Positions 24,578 to 33,993 of a stretch of DNA of 36,826 bases are shown here, piece by piece. How positions within the stretch are numbered: the first letter of the stretch is position 1; each line of letters begins with the position of its first letter. Source of the DNA: Claveliimonas sp963592205 (GTDB taxonomy: Bacteria; Bacillota; Clostridia; Lachnospirales; Lachnospiraceae); NCBI GenBank assembly GCA_963592205.1, contig CAVAVU010000050.1, forward strand, positions 1-36,826, read 5' to 3'. The notes beneath the pieces were generated by a model. That model made no database searches, was not told the DNA's origin, and saw nothing but the letters and a program-made list of their open reading frames with translations. The position numbers were made by a program, and so were the translations under genes.

Positions 24578-26473
24578 TTATTCCTTATAGATCGCGCCGA
24601 AGCGGCATTTTTCCATACAAGCTCCACATTTCACACATTTATCCGGATTGATCGCATGCGGTTCTTTCACCTTGCCGCTGATCGCGCCATTCGGACAGAT
24701 ACGTGCACAAAGCGTACATCCTTTACATTTGTCCGCATTGATCTTGTACTGTAACAGATCCTTACAGACACCAGCAGGACACTTCTTATCCACAATGTGA
24801 GCAATATATTCATCTTTAAAATAACGCAGAGTAGAAAGTACCGGATTCGGTGCTGTCTGGCCCAGTGCACACAGTGAATTCGACTTCAGATGTGCTGCCA
24901 GTTCTTCCAGCCGGTCCAGATCTTCCATCGTTCCCTGTCCCTTAGTAATCTTATCCAGAATCTCCAGCATACGTCTGGTACCGATACGGCACGGTGCACA
25001 TTTGCCACAGGATTCATCCACGGTAAATTCCAGGAAGAACTTGGCGATATCCACCATACAGGTATCTTCATCCATAACGATCAAACCGCCGGAACCCATC
25101 ATGGAACCGATTGCGATCAGGTTATCATAGTCAATCGGTACATCAAAATTCTCCGCCGGAATACATCCGCCGGACGGTCCGCCGGTCTGTGCAGCCTTGA
25201 ACTTCTTGCCCTTCGGAATTCCTCCGCCGATCTCTTCTACAATCTCCCTCAGAGTCGTTCCCATCGGGATCTCTACCAGACCTGTATTATTAACCTTGCC
25301 TCCAAGTGCAAATACCTTAGTTCCTTTGGACTTCTCTGTTCCCATCGATGCGAACCATTCCGGACCATTCAGGATGATCTGCGGAATATTCGCCAGTGTC
25401 TCTACGTTATTCAGGATCGTCGGCTTCTGGAACAGTCCTTTTAATGCCGGGAACGGCGGACGCGGTCTCGGCTCACCGCGGTTACCCTCGATGGAAGTCA
25501 TCAGCGCTGTCTCTTCTCCACATACAAACGCGCCTGCTCCCAGACGTAACTCAATATCAAAATCAAATCCTGTTCCGAAAATATCTTTGCCAAGCAGTCC
25601 GTATTCTCTTGCCTGCTTAATTGCAATATTCAGACGCTCTACCGCAATCGGATACTCCGCACGCACATAGATATATCCCTGTGATGCACCGATTGCATAG
25701 CCTGCGATTGCCATAGCTTCCAGTACAACGTGCGGGTCGCCTTCCAGTACGGATCTGTCCATAAATGCACCCGGATCGCCTTCATCAGCGTTACAACAGA
25801 CGTATTTCTGGTCTGCTTCATTCGCTGCCGCAAATTTCCATTTCATACCGGTCGGAAAACCTGCGCCGCCTCGTCCTCTCAAGCCGCTGTCAAGCATCAC
25901 CTGAATGACTTCCGCAGGTGTCATCTCAGTCAGCACCTTACCCAGTGCCTCGTATCCTCTTGTACCTATGTATTCGTCAATATGCTCCGGACTGATCACA
26001 CCACAGTTACGCAGTGCTACACGGTGCTGCTTCTTATAGAAATTCGTCTCCTGCAGCGAGAGTACATCTTCTCCCTTCACCGTCTCATCATAGAGCAGTC
26101 TCTTAACTATATTGCCCTTTGCCAGATGCTCTTCTACAATCTCAGGAATGTCTTCTTCCTTGACCATAGAATAAAATGCGCCCTCCGGATACACGATCAT
26201 GATCGGTCCCAGTGCACACAGACCAAAACATCCTGTCTTGATCACACATACTTCCTCTTCCAGTCCGTTCTTCCGGATCTCTTCATCCAGTCGTTCTCTG
26301 ATCTTCTGGCTGCCGGACGATGTACATCCGGTACCTCCGCATACCAGCACATGAGTGCGGTACTTTCCGTGCTCAGAAGCTGCAGCCTCTTCCAGAAATT
26401 CGTGTTCTGAGCGATATGCCACTTCACCCTGCATACGCTCTCTAATTACCCGTAATTCTTCCAGAGATTTCAT
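24578..26473 (-). CDS. hydB: NADH- and FMN-binding HydB subunit of the bifurcating hydrogenase
   Basis: 631 residues, NuoF-like. The N-terminus is a thioredoxin-like [2Fe-2S] domain (CGGTGCTSSGS ... CFGLCALGP). The FMN/NADH-binding core contains GLRGRGGAGFPTGMKW and the Asp/Glu-rich FMN segment CNADEGDPGAF. An SLBB domain, a [4Fe-4S] CGKCAPCRIGTRR, and two C-terminal ferredoxin-type [4Fe-4S] (CKGCTLCARIC; CVKCGACMEKC) follow. It is the flavin site where NADH and ferredoxin electrons meet. It starts 31 bases after hydC and ends 15 bases before hydA. Confidence 0.95.
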   Translation of the reverse strand: MKSLEELRVIRERMQGEVAYRSEHEFLEEAAASEHGKYRTHVLVCGGTGCTSSGSQKIRERLDEEIRKNGLEEEVCVIKTGCFGLCALGPIMIVYPEGAFYSMVKEEDIPEIVEEHLAKGNIVKRLLYDETVKGEDVLSLQETNFYKKQHRVALRNCGVISPEHIDEYIGTRGYEALGKVLTEMTPAEVIQVMLDSGLRGRGGAGFPTGMKWKFAAANEADQKYVCCNADEGDPGAFMDRSVLEGDPHVVLEAMAIAGYAIGASQGYIYVRAEYPIAVERLNIAIKQAREYGLLGKDIFGTGFDFDIELRLGAGAFVCGEETALMTSIEGNRGEPRPRPPFPALKGLFQKPTILNNVETLANIPQIILNGPEWFASMGTEKSKGTKVFALGGKVNNTGLVEIPMGTTLREIVEEIGGGIPKGKKFKAAQTGGPSGGCIPAENFDVPIDYDNLIAIGSMMGSGGLIVMDEDTCMVDIAKFFLEFTVDESCGKCAPCRIGTRRMLEILDKITKGQGTMEDLDRLEELAAHLKSNSLCALGQTAPNPVLSTLRYFKDEYIAHIVDKKCPAGVCKDLLQYKINADKCKGCTLCARICPNGAISGKVKEPHAINPDKCVKCGACMEKCRFGAIYKE

Positions 26474-26504
26474 TCTGTCCCTCCACTTCTAATCAAGTTA
26501 ACCG

Positions 26505-26999
26505 CTACTCATATTTGGCAAGGATATCATCAATATCCTCAACCTTCAGACGTCCATATACTTCTTCATTGATCGTCATGACCGGCGCCAGTCCGCAGGC
26601 TCCGATACAACGGCACGCATCCAGGGAAAATCTTCCATCCGGCGTACACTCTCCGCCCACAATACCAAGCTTCTCCATCAGCTTGTTGTAAATATCACCG
26701 GATCCCTTTACATAACATGCCGTACCAAGACAGACAGATATCTGATAACGTCCCTTCGGACTCAGATTAAACTGTGCATAAAATGTTGCCACACCATAGA
26801 TCTTCTCCAGCGGAATCCCTGTCTGATCAGAAATAATCTTCTGAACTTCAATCGGCAGATATCCGTAGATATCCTGCGCTTTCTGCATGATCGGCATCAA
26901 CGCGCCTTTTTCGTCTTTCAACTCTTCGATCACTTTGAGCAGTTCCTCTTCCTGCTCCTTCGTACCGCGGAAAGGAACTGCAGATTTTTTTGAAAGCAT
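26505..26999 (-). CDS. hydC: NuoE-like [2Fe-2S] HydC subunit of the bifurcating hydrogenase
   Basis: 164 residues from the ATG at 26999, chosen because GGGAGG lies 8 bases upstream. The helical N-terminus carries the family signature (LPIEVQKIISDQTGIPLEKIYGVATFY). The [2Fe-2S] ligands are C-x4-C in CLGTAC and C-x3-C in CIGAC. It is the first gene of hydC-hydB-hydA. The 200 bases upstream are very AT-rich. No clear promoter or Rex palindrome could be defined there. Confidence 0.94.
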   Translation of the reverse strand: MLSKKSAVPFRGTKEQEEELLKVIEELKDEKGALMPIMQKAQDIYGYLPIEVQKIISDQTGIPLEKIYGVATFYAQFNLSPKGRYQISVCLGTACYVKGSGDIYNKLMEKLGIVGGECTPDGRFSLDACRCIGACGLAPVMTINEEVYGRLKVEDIDDILAKYE

Positions 27000-27182
27000 A
27001 GCTTTACCTCCCATTTATTTTATCGATTTTCACACAAGTTATTTACTATATTAGCATATAAATTGTCTAATATCTATAATTTTTCTCAATAATTTTCTAT
27101 TTTTTCGTCGTTATTCATAGTTTGATTGAATTATTATCAATTAATTTGTGCAATTTTTATCAATTCATATATTGTATAAAAA

Positions 27183-27216
27183 AGAGCTTCTGCAAGTTTA
27201 TTCTCGCAAAAGCTCT
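27183..27216 (-). terminator. Terminator of the 76-78-residue conserved protein gene
   Basis: AGAGCTT-C-TGC pairs with GCA-A-AAGCTCT. On the minus strand it is followed by a run of six Ts, directly after the stop codon at 27221. Confidence 0.85.
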
Positions 27217-27220
27217 CTTA

Positions 27221-27454
27221 TCAATTCTCTATCTCTACGATCAGATAAAAGCCCCGGTCGGTCTCCTCAATCTTCTTGATCACACCTTTTCTGCCGTGAA
27301 TCCGCTCTGTAGTGCGGTATATTCCCGACATGGCAATGGATGGTTCTACCAGATAGGTATATCTTCCTGTGCTCGGACTTCGTTCGCTGATCACGACTTC
27401 CTGTCCCTCTTCTACCAAACCGGGACGCTCCATTTTAAAACGTTCCTGTCTCAT
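27221..27454 (-). CDS. Small conserved protein of unknown function
   Basis: 77 residues, no signal peptide or membrane segment. Composition is mixed charged with a beta-rich look (EGQEVVISER; RYTYLVEP; GFYLIVEIEN) and a Gly-Arg-Lys turn (HGRKGVIKK), like a small SH3-like or nucleic-acid-binding barrel. The ATG follows GGGAGG. It has its own promoter (27488-27516) and terminator, so it is a genuine single-gene unit. I have seen similar small proteins in Lachnospiraceae but know of no assigned role. Confidence 0.75.
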   Translation of the reverse strand: MRQERFKMERPGLVEEGQEVVISERSPSTGRYTYLVEPSIAMSGIYRTTERIHGRKGVIKKIEETDRGFYLIVEIEN

Positions 27455-27487
27455 AATGGCCTCCCATATGTATTATTTCTGCTTAAA

Positions 27488-27516
27488 ATCATAACATTTT
27501 TTCACAAAGTTTTCAA
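27488..27516 (-). promoter_or_regulatory. Promoter of the small conserved protein gene
   Basis: Minus strand: TTGAAA, a 17-base spacer and TATGAT, about 30 bases before the start codon. Confidence 0.7.
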
Positions 27517-27718
27517 TCGATCAGCTATCTTGTATGCATTTTCGTTAATATTTTAATTACTCTTCTATATATAGTATTTCCCATTTTTCTATGTTACACT
27601 GACAGTAAGTTACATCAAATCAGAAAAGCCAGTTACAGTGCCCGGTCAGGACTGCTGCACCCAGAATATCTGCAGGTGCTCCACGCATTTAATATGTCTT
27701 ATAGGAGGTAATTGTAAA

Positions 27719-28653
27719 ATGGCAATTTCAATTGGCATCAACGGATTTGGACGCATCGGACGCGTTGCACTCCGTATCGCCATCAGTCAACCGGATACTT
27801 TTAAACTGTGCGGGATCAACGTACGCAATGCTGATCTGGACTACATGAAATATATGGTCCGCTATGATTCGACATTCGGACGTTTCCAGGGAGAGCTTGA
27901 TTCCTATGAACAAGGTCTGATCATCAATGGTCAGAAGATTCCTGTATTCTCCGAATCCGATGCTTCCCTGATCCCATGGGACAGCTGCGGTGCCGAGTAT
28001 ATCATTGACGCAACAGGCGCTTACTGCACAACGCAGAAAGCTCTGGATCATCTGAAAGGCGGAGCTAAGAAGGTTATCATCTCCGCTCCTGCCAAAGATG
28101 ACGAGACACCAACATTTATCATGGGCGTGAACCATACCGGTTACACCAGTGATATGTCTGTTGTTTCTAATGCGTCCTGCACGACCAACTGTCTGGCACC
28201 GATCTGTAAAGTACTGGAAGAGAATTACGGTATCGAATACGGACTCATGTCTACGATCCACGCGGCTACCGCCAAGCAGAAAGTTGTAGACAGCCGTTCG
28301 CTGAAAGACTGGCGGACCGGCCGTTCCGCATTTGGCAATCTGATTCCTTCCACTACCGGAGCCGCCAAAGCGATCTCTCTCGTCATCCCTTCTCTCAAGG
28401 ATAAGAAATCTGCGAAAAAGTTCAGGAGGCCTCTATGACATATTTGTCCGGTATTCTGGATTTTGTAGACGATGAAGTGGTATCTTCTGATTTTATCGGA
28501 GATCCTCACGCATCCATCTTCGACGCACGACAGGGCATTCAGGTGAATTCCCACTTTTTCAAAGTCATCTGCTTCTATGATAATGAATGGGGCTATACCA
28601 GCCAGGTGATGCGCCTCATCCAATATATGGATCAGATCGACCACGATCGTTAA
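27719..28653 (+). pseudogene. gap: Glyceraldehyde-3-phosphate dehydrogenase with an internal deletion
   Basis: The start at 27719 follows AGGAGG. The N-terminal NAD-binding part (INGFGRIGRV) and catalytic SNASCTTNC with the His of MSTIHA are intact. After IPSLKDK (near 28355) the frame runs off into KSAKKFRRPL and stops at 28436-28438. The second frame resumes at once with EICEKVQEAS then MTYLSGILDF and continues to the normal C-terminus (WYDNEWGY-like FYDNEWGYTS) at 28653. Compared with normal GAPDH about 29 residues of the catalytic core are missing, an estimated loss of roughly 88 bases that shifts the frame. The main glycolytic gap is probably elsewhere, since this one stands alone without pgk or tpi. 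Confidence 0.85.
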
Positions 28654-28774
28654 AAGTTGTACCCAAAGTTTCGCTAAGAAGTTATGAGAATGACCGGGCT
28701 CGTTTCTGATTGGATATGTAATACGCTTTCTGTAAGGGACATATGCATTCGTCATTACGATTATGAACCGAACG
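28654..28774. other. Short intergenic stretch without a recognised feature
   Basis: 121 bases between the gap-like gene and the queA terminator. I see no gene, promoter or repeat in it. Confidence 0.5.
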
Positions 28775-28825
28775 AAAAGGATCTGCCACTTCACGATTTT
28801 TAATCGTAAAGCAACAGATCCTTTT
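28775..28825. terminator. Terminator downstream of queA
   Basis: AAAAGGATCTG (28775-28785) pairs perfectly with CAGATCCTTTT (28815-28825). The loop contains its own small hairpin ACGATT ... AATCGT. It lies 12 bases past the queA stop. Confidence 0.85.
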
Positions 28826-28836
28826 CATTTTATCTT

Positions 28837-29862
28837 CTACTTTATAAACATCGCATCCCCAAAGGAGAAGAATCGATATCTCTCCTGGATTGCTTCCTGA
28901 TATGCATTCAGCACATGTTCTCTGCCTGCCAGTGCAGATACCAGCATGATCAGTGTCGACTCCGGCAGATGGAAGTTCGTGATCAACGCATCCAGAATCT
29001 TGAATTTGTACCCCGGATAAATAAAGATCTCTGTCCATCCGCTACATTCTCTGAGACGTCCGTTCTCATCTGCTGCCGACTCTACGGTTCTGCAGCTTGT
29101 AGTTCCTACGCAGATCACACGTCCGCCATTGTCCTTGGCACGATTGATCTTCTCAGCCGCCTCTGCATCAATACGGTAAAATTCCGAATGCATATGATGC
29201 TCCAAAATGTCATCTACCTTAACCGGGCGGAAAGTTCCAAGTCCTACATGCAGCGTAACTCTGGCAATATCCACACCTTTTTCTTCAATCTGCTTCAGCA
29301 GTTCCGGTGTAAAATGCAGTCCCGCTGTCGGTGCCGCCGCAGATCCGGTATGCTTGGCATATACGGTCTGATAACGGTTCTTGTCCTCAAGCTGATGCGT
29401 GATGTACGGCGGTAACGGCATCTGTCCAAGTTGATCCAGAATCTCTTCAAAGATTCCTTCATATTCAAACTTGATCAGGCGGTTGCCTTCCTCTACGACA
29501 TCGATAACTTCACCAACCAGCAGACCTTCTCCAAACACGATCCGTGTGCCTGGTCTTGCTTTCTTGCCAGGTTTTACCAGTGTCTCCCACACATTATTCT
29601 CTTTGCGCTTCAGCAGAAGCACCTCGATCTTGGCTCCGGTTCCCTCACGGGCACCGATCAGTCTCGCCGGGATTACCTTGGTGTCATTGATCACCAGGCA
29701 GTCTCCCGGTTTCAAATAATCCACAATCTCTTTAAAAATGTGATGAGAGGTCTCACCAGTCTCTTTATCTAACACCAGGAGCCGGGAGCTGGAGCGGTCC
29801 TCCAGCGGGTCCTGTGCAATTAATTCTTCCGGCAGATCAAAATAAAAATCCTGTCGTTTCAT
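28837..29862 (-). CDS. queA: S-adenosylmethionine:tRNA ribosyltransferase-isomerase
   Basis: Forms epoxyqueuosine on tRNA by transferring the ribosyl part of SAM to preQ1 at position 34, in the cytoplasm. 341 residues, normal length. Conserved segments include DFYFDLPEELIAQ at the start, NDTKVIPARL, TAGLHFTPELL, HVGLGTFRPV, SEFY and ITNFHLPESTLIMLVSALAG near the end. It lies 14 bases downstream of pheT with GGAGAG as ribosome binding site, so it is probably the third gene of pheS-pheT-queA. Confidence 0.96.
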   Translation of the reverse strand: MKRQDFYFDLPEELIAQDPLEDRSSSRLLVLDKETGETSHHIFKEIVDYLKPGDCLVINDTKVIPARLIGAREGTGAKIEVLLLKRKENNVWETLVKPGKKARPGTRIVFGEGLLVGEVIDVVEEGNRLIKFEYEGIFEEILDQLGQMPLPPYITHQLEDKNRYQTVYAKHTGSAAAPTAGLHFTPELLKQIEEKGVDIARVTLHVGLGTFRPVKVDDILEHHMHSEFYRIDAEAAEKINRAKDNGGRVICVGTTSCRTVESAADENGRLRECSGWTEIFIYPGYKFKILDALITNFHLPESTLIMLVSALAGREHVLNAYQEAIQERYRFFSFGDAMFIK

Positions 29863-29876
29863 ACTATCTCTCCGTT

Positions 29877-32297
29877 CTATTTACGAAGCTCGATTCCCAT
29901 AGCTTCCAGACCAGCAAGAATCTTATCCATTGCTTTGGAAATATCTGACTCTTCCAGTGTTCTGTCTTTTGCACGGAATGTAATAGAGTAAGCTACAGAC
30001 TTAAATCCCGGTTTGATCTGAGCTCCTTCATACAGGTCAAACAGTGAGTAGCTCTCCAGATGAGCTCCGCCATTTTTCTCAATTACTTCTTCAATCTGTC
30101 CTACCATGATGCTCTTCGGCACTACCATACTGATGTCACGGTTTACAGCCGGGAACTTGGCAATTCCTTCGTATTTGCGGTCAAATGTTGCACGCGCTAC
30201 GATCTCCGGCATATCGATCACTGCGATGTATGCTCTCTCTCCGATTCCGTAGATATCTGCAACGTCCGGATGAACTTCTCCCAGATATCCGACTACGGTA
30301 CCATCGTAAATGATATTAGCCTGACGTCCCGGATGCAGGAAAGTCTTGCCTGCGTTTGGATCGTAAGTCTCTTTCTTGTGCAGTCCGATCTTGTCAAAGA
30401 ATTCTTCTACGACACCCTTCATGCTGAAGAAGTCGCCTTCTCCGTACATACCCAGTGTGAACTGCATACGCTCGTCCGGAAGCTCTGTCAATGGAAGTGC
30501 CTTTGGCAGATATACATTTCCAAGTTCGTATAATTTTACATTTTTATTTCTACGGTTATAGTTGGTAGCAAGTGATGTCAGCATACCGTTCAGGGATGTT
30601 GTTCTCATCACGCTGTAATCCTCTCCCAGTGGGTTACGGATCTCAATTGCCTGACGAAGCTTAGAATCCTCCGGCAGCAATAATTTATCAAATACCTTCG
30701 GGCTCTCGAAAGAGTATGTCATACCCTGGCTGAATCCGCAGAACTCTGCGATATTTCTTGCCACTTCTTCAATACGCAGCTTGTAAGACAGCTTACCTGT
30801 GGTAGCCTCTCCGCTTGGAAGTGTGGTCGGAATATTGTCATATCCGAAGAATCTTGCAACTTCCTCTGCCACGTCTGCCAGACGATGAATATCCTGACGG
30901 AAGGTCGGAGCTACGATCTCATTTGTAGTCTCATCGTATTCCAGCTCTACTAACTTCAGATAGTCATGCATCTGTTCTTTTGTCAGATCTGTACCAAGCA
31001 GTGCATTGATCTTCTCAGCATCAAATGTTACTCTTGACGGCTCTCTCTTCTCTGCATAAACGTCTACCATTCCGCCTACAACTTCTCCGGCACCCATTTC
31101 TTCTACTAACTGGCATGCGCGGTCGATAGCTGCCTGTGCATTTTCCGGATCAAGACCTTTTTCGAATTTACCGGATGCATCCGTACGAAGTCCGATCTTC
31201 TTAGCCGATTTACGGATATTAGTTCCGTTGAAGCATGCAGCTTCGAACAGCATTGTCTGAACATTATCTGTGATCATAGAGTTCTCGCCGCCCATGATAC
31301 CTGCGATACCGATTGATTTCTCACCATCGCAGATCATCAGTACAGAACTGTCCATCTCTCTTTCCTGTCCGTCCAGAGTTACGAACTTCTCGCCATCTTC
31401 TGCACGGCGTACTACAATCTCATGACCTGCGATCGTATCCAGATCATACGCATGCATCGGCTGTCCGTATTCTTCCATTACATAGTTGGTAATATCTACC
31501 AGATTGTTGATCGGGCGGATTCCTACAGATGCAAGTCTTCTCTGCATCCACTCCGGTGATGGTCCGATCTTAATATTTTTTACAACTCTTGCGGTATATC
31601 TCGGGCAGAGTTCCTGATCCTTGACTGTAACCTTAACATAGTCATTGACATCCTCGTCATTACCGGTAGGTGTCACAACCGGCGGATGGAATTCTTTGCG
31701 GAATGTAGCTGCTGCTTCTCTTGCAATACCGATCACACTGTAGCAGTCTACACGGTTGGATGTAATCTCATATTCAAATACGACATCGTCCAGTCCCAGT
31801 GCACTGATCGCACTGCTTCCTACTTCTACATCTTTCTGGAAAATGTAGATACCGTATTCCGGTGCCTCCGGGTACATATCACGGTTAGATCCCAATTCTT
31901 CAATAGAACACATCATACCGTTACTCGGTACACCGCGAAGCTTACCTTTCTTAATCTTGATACCGCCAGCTACGCGCTGTCCAGGCTCGTGGCCTCCAGC
32001 CACACGTCCGCCATCCAGAACAACTGGCACTTTGTCTCCTTCTTTTACATTTGGAGCGCCTGTAACGATCTGGATCGTCTCAGTTCCGATATTCACCTGA
32101 CAGATGATCAGTTTATCTGCATCCGGGTGCTTTTCAATCTTGTCGATCTGACCTACTACGATGCGGTCCAGATCTGCATCCATTTTTTCAAATCCTTCTA
32201 CCTTTGTACCGGAAAGTGTCATCGCATCGGTATATTCCTGCGCTGTCACATCCAGATCCGGCACATATGCTTTTATCCATGATAATGAAGTATCCAT
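29877..32297 (-). CDS. pheT: Phenylalanyl-tRNA synthetase beta subunit
   Basis: Large subunit of the alpha2-beta2 enzyme that charges tRNA-Phe. 806 residues. Order: N-terminal region SLSWIKAYVPDLDVTAQEY, an EMAP/OB tRNA-binding domain (IVVGQIDKIEKHPDADKL; GAPNV), B3/B4 editing domain, B5 domain, the catalytic-like core (VRNP-like EIRNPLGEDYSVMRTTSL), and the C-terminal ferredoxin-fold anticodon-binding domain (AKFPAVNRDISMVV; ITFRAKDRTLEESDI). The ATG follows AAAGGAG. A 208-base spacer separates it from pheS, unusually long for this pair. Confidence 0.97.
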   Translation of the reverse strand: MDTSLSWIKAYVPDLDVTAQEYTDAMTLSGTKVEGFEKMDADLDRIVVGQIDKIEKHPDADKLIICQVNIGTETIQIVTGAPNVKEGDKVPVVLDGGRVAGGHEPGQRVAGGIKIKKGKLRGVPSNGMMCSIEELGSNRDMYPEAPEYGIYIFQKDVEVGSSAISALGLDDVVFEYEITSNRVDCYSVIGIAREAAATFRKEFHPPVVTPTGNDEDVNDYVKVTVKDQELCPRYTARVVKNIKIGPSPEWMQRRLASVGIRPINNLVDITNYVMEEYGQPMHAYDLDTIAGHEIVVRRAEDGEKFVTLDGQEREMDSSVLMICDGEKSIGIAGIMGGENSMITDNVQTMLFEAACFNGTNIRKSAKKIGLRTDASGKFEKGLDPENAQAAIDRACQLVEEMGAGEVVGGMVDVYAEKREPSRVTFDAEKINALLGTDLTKEQMHDYLKLVELEYDETTNEIVAPTFRQDIHRLADVAEEVARFFGYDNIPTTLPSGEATTGKLSYKLRIEEVARNIAEFCGFSQGMTYSFESPKVFDKLLLPEDSKLRQAIEIRNPLGEDYSVMRTTSLNGMLTSLATNYNRRNKNVKLYELGNVYLPKALPLTELPDERMQFTLGMYGEGDFFSMKGVVEEFFDKIGLHKKETYDPNAGKTFLHPGRQANIIYDGTVVGYLGEVHPDVADIYGIGERAYIAVIDMPEIVARATFDRKYEGIAKFPAVNRDISMVVPKSIMVGQIEEVIEKNGGAHLESYSLFDLYEGAQIKPGFKSVAYSITFRAKDRTLEESDISKAMDKILAGLEAMGIELRK

Positions 32298-32505
32298 TAT
32301 AATCTCCTTTCAATGTAACACTTACTCGTGCTTCCTTCTGTTGTATGCTTTTTTAGTCTCCAGAATCACTGTTTTTCATTAGACTCCAAAATCCTGCAGC
32401 TCAGCTGCAGCCGCATCACTTCGTGCTGCTCTCTGATTTTGTCATACCACTCCTTGTAAAAAAGCAAATACTCGCTATGCTCGTGCTTTCTTTTTCACTG
32501 CGTCG
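32298..32505 (-). other. Structured pheS-pheT spacer
   Basis: 208 bases between pheS and pheT. It holds a perfect palindrome CTGCAGCT-C-AGCTGCAG (32394-32410). On the minus strand it also holds an open frame with no good start that ends with ...QLSCRILESNEKQ and a stop near 32370. I cannot show that this frame is translated. Confidence 0.45.
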
Positions 32506-33525
32506 TTAGAACTGTTTCAAGAATCTAATATCGTTTTCGTACAGTAATCTCATGTCGTCGATTTCGTATTTCAGAAGTGCGATTCTTTCCAGCCCTACAC
32601 CAAATGCGAATCCTGTGTATTCTTCCGGATCAATGCCACACATTTCGAGCACGTGTGGATGTACCATTCCGCATCCCAGAATCTCGATCCATCCGGATCC
32701 TTTACAGAAACGGCATCCCTTACCGCCGCACTTGAAGCAGCTTACATCTACCTCAGCACTTGGCTCTGTGAATGGGAAATGATGTGGACGGAACTTGGTC
32801 TTGGTGTCTTCTCCGAACAGTTCTTTCGCAAATACTTCCAGTGTTCCTTTCAGGTCTGCAAATGAAATGTTCTTATCGATAACCAGTCCTTCGATCTGAT
32901 GGAAGGATGGTGAATGTGTTGCATCTACTTCGTCTGAACGGAATACTCGTCCCGGTGCGATCATACGGATCGGCAGCTTGCCCTGTTCCATTACACGAGC
33001 CTGTACCGGTGATGTCTGGGTTCTCAGTACGATGTCATCATTAATATAGAATGTATCCTGCTCATCCTTTGCCGGGTGATCTGCAGGAATATTCAGTTTT
33101 TCAAAGTTATACAGATCGTATTCTACTTCCGGTCCTTCTACTACTTCGTAACCCATACCGATGAAAATGCGCTCTACTTCTTCCAGTGCAATCGTATTCG
33201 GGTGACGATGTCCTACCATGTTCTTCTTAGCCGGCAGTGTAACGTCAATAACTTCCTGCTTCATCTTCTCTTCACGAATCGCACGCTCCATTTTCTGCTT
33301 GCTTTCTTCCAGAATCTCTTCGATGGCTGCGCGTGTCTCATTGACCATCTGACCTACTTTCGGTCTCTCTTCCGGTGCTACATCTTTCATTCCTTTAAGA
33401 ACAGCGGTCAGCTCTCCTTTTTTACCAAGGAATCTGACGCGGGCTTCATTCAATTTCTCCGGTACATCAGCAGACTGAATTGCCTCAATGGCTTCTCTGC
33501 GGATGCTTTCCAATCTCTCTTTCAT
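32506..33525 (-). CDS. pheS: Phenylalanyl-tRNA synthetase alpha subunit
   Basis: Catalytic subunit of the class II PheRS. 339 residues. The N-terminal coiled coil (1-80) is followed by class II motif 1 (HPNTIALEEVERIFIGMGYEV), motif 2 (RMIAPGRVFRSDEVDATHSPSFHQIEG), and motif 3 (GFAFGVGLERIALLKYEIDDMR). A CxxC-x2-C-x2-C insertion (CFKCGGKGCRFC) resembles a zinc knuckle seen in many clostridial PheS. The operon pheS-pheT-queA is preceded by a T-box, so it is expected to respond to uncharged tRNA-Phe. Confidence 0.97.
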   Translation of the reverse strand: MKERLESIRREAIEAIQSADVPEKLNEARVRFLGKKGELTAVLKGMKDVAPEERPKVGQMVNETRAAIEEILEESKQKMERAIREEKMKQEVIDVTLPAKKNMVGHRHPNTIALEEVERIFIGMGYEVVEGPEVEYDLYNFEKLNIPADHPAKDEQDTFYINDDIVLRTQTSPVQARVMEQGKLPIRMIAPGRVFRSDEVDATHSPSFHQIEGLVIDKNISFADLKGTLEVFAKELFGEDTKTKFRPHHFPFTEPSAEVDVSCFKCGGKGCRFCKGSGWIEILGCGMVHPHVLEMCGIDPEEYTGFAFGVGLERIALLKYEIDDMRLLYENDIRFLKQF

Positions 33526-33594
33526 CCTTCTCTTCCTTTCTCTTTCATAAATAATTAAATGACTATGTTTCCTCTTTTTTTAATAACTATATCA

Positions 33595-33709
33595 TTCAGA
33601 GCCACTTTCAAAATGCTCTGAACGAAATCATCGGAAGTGCCAAAGGCACATTCCGAGATTGTACGCGGTCGTCAAGGTCCTTAGCAAGCTAGGACTTTGA
33701 CTCGTCGCG
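33595..33709. repeat. Three consecutive hairpins between the T-box and pheS
   Basis: TTCAGAGC ... GCTCTGAA (33595-33622), TCGGAA-GTGCC-AAA-GGCAC-A-TTCCGA (33631-33656) and CGCG...GTCAA-G-GTCC-TTAGC ... GCTA-GGAC-T-TTGAC...CGCG (33664-33709). They lie downstream of the T-box terminator, so they would be in the read-through mRNA only. Their function is unknown. Confidence 0.6.
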
Positions 33710-33717
33710 ATACAAAA

Positions 33718-33990
33718 AAAATCCCGTCCCAAAAGGGACGAGACTAACTCGCGGTACCACCCTGATTCCCATCTTACGACAGGCACTCATGTTCGTGTAA
33801 CGTACGAATACGGCATGTCCTACTAATGAATCATCTTATATCGAAATATTCAAACATGCAGCTAACGTGGGAAATTCGATCCCTGTCTGAACCCGGAGCT
33901 ACTTTCAGCCTGTGGTATGCTCCTCTCTGATGGAAAACAGTTCTCTACTGACACGGTCATCACTTTTATCTTTGATTTAAACAATACAAA
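33718..33990 (-). promoter_or_regulatory. T-box leader of pheST
   Basis: The T-box core reads AGGGTGGTACCGCG on the minus strand (33750-33763). Directly after it comes the terminator TCTCGTCCC-TTTT-GGGACGGGA with an eight-T run (about 33719-33742). Upstream lies a stem I region with a candidate Phe specifier UUU/UUC near 33871-33874. Uncharged tRNA-Phe is expected to stabilise the antiterminator and allow pheST expression. The specifier placement is tentative. Confidence 0.92.
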
Positions 33991-33993
33991 GTC

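Noticed and set aside
25730..26410. A 226-residue open frame opposite hydB
   Set aside because: Shadow of a well-supported gene. Composition rich in Cys, His and Arg.
27000..27130. Rex-type redox operator upstream of hydC
   Set aside because: AT-rich, but no good TTGTTAA-N4-TTAACAA match on either strand.
31686..32282. A 198-residue open frame opposite pheT
   Set aside because: Shadow of pheT codon use. No start signals.
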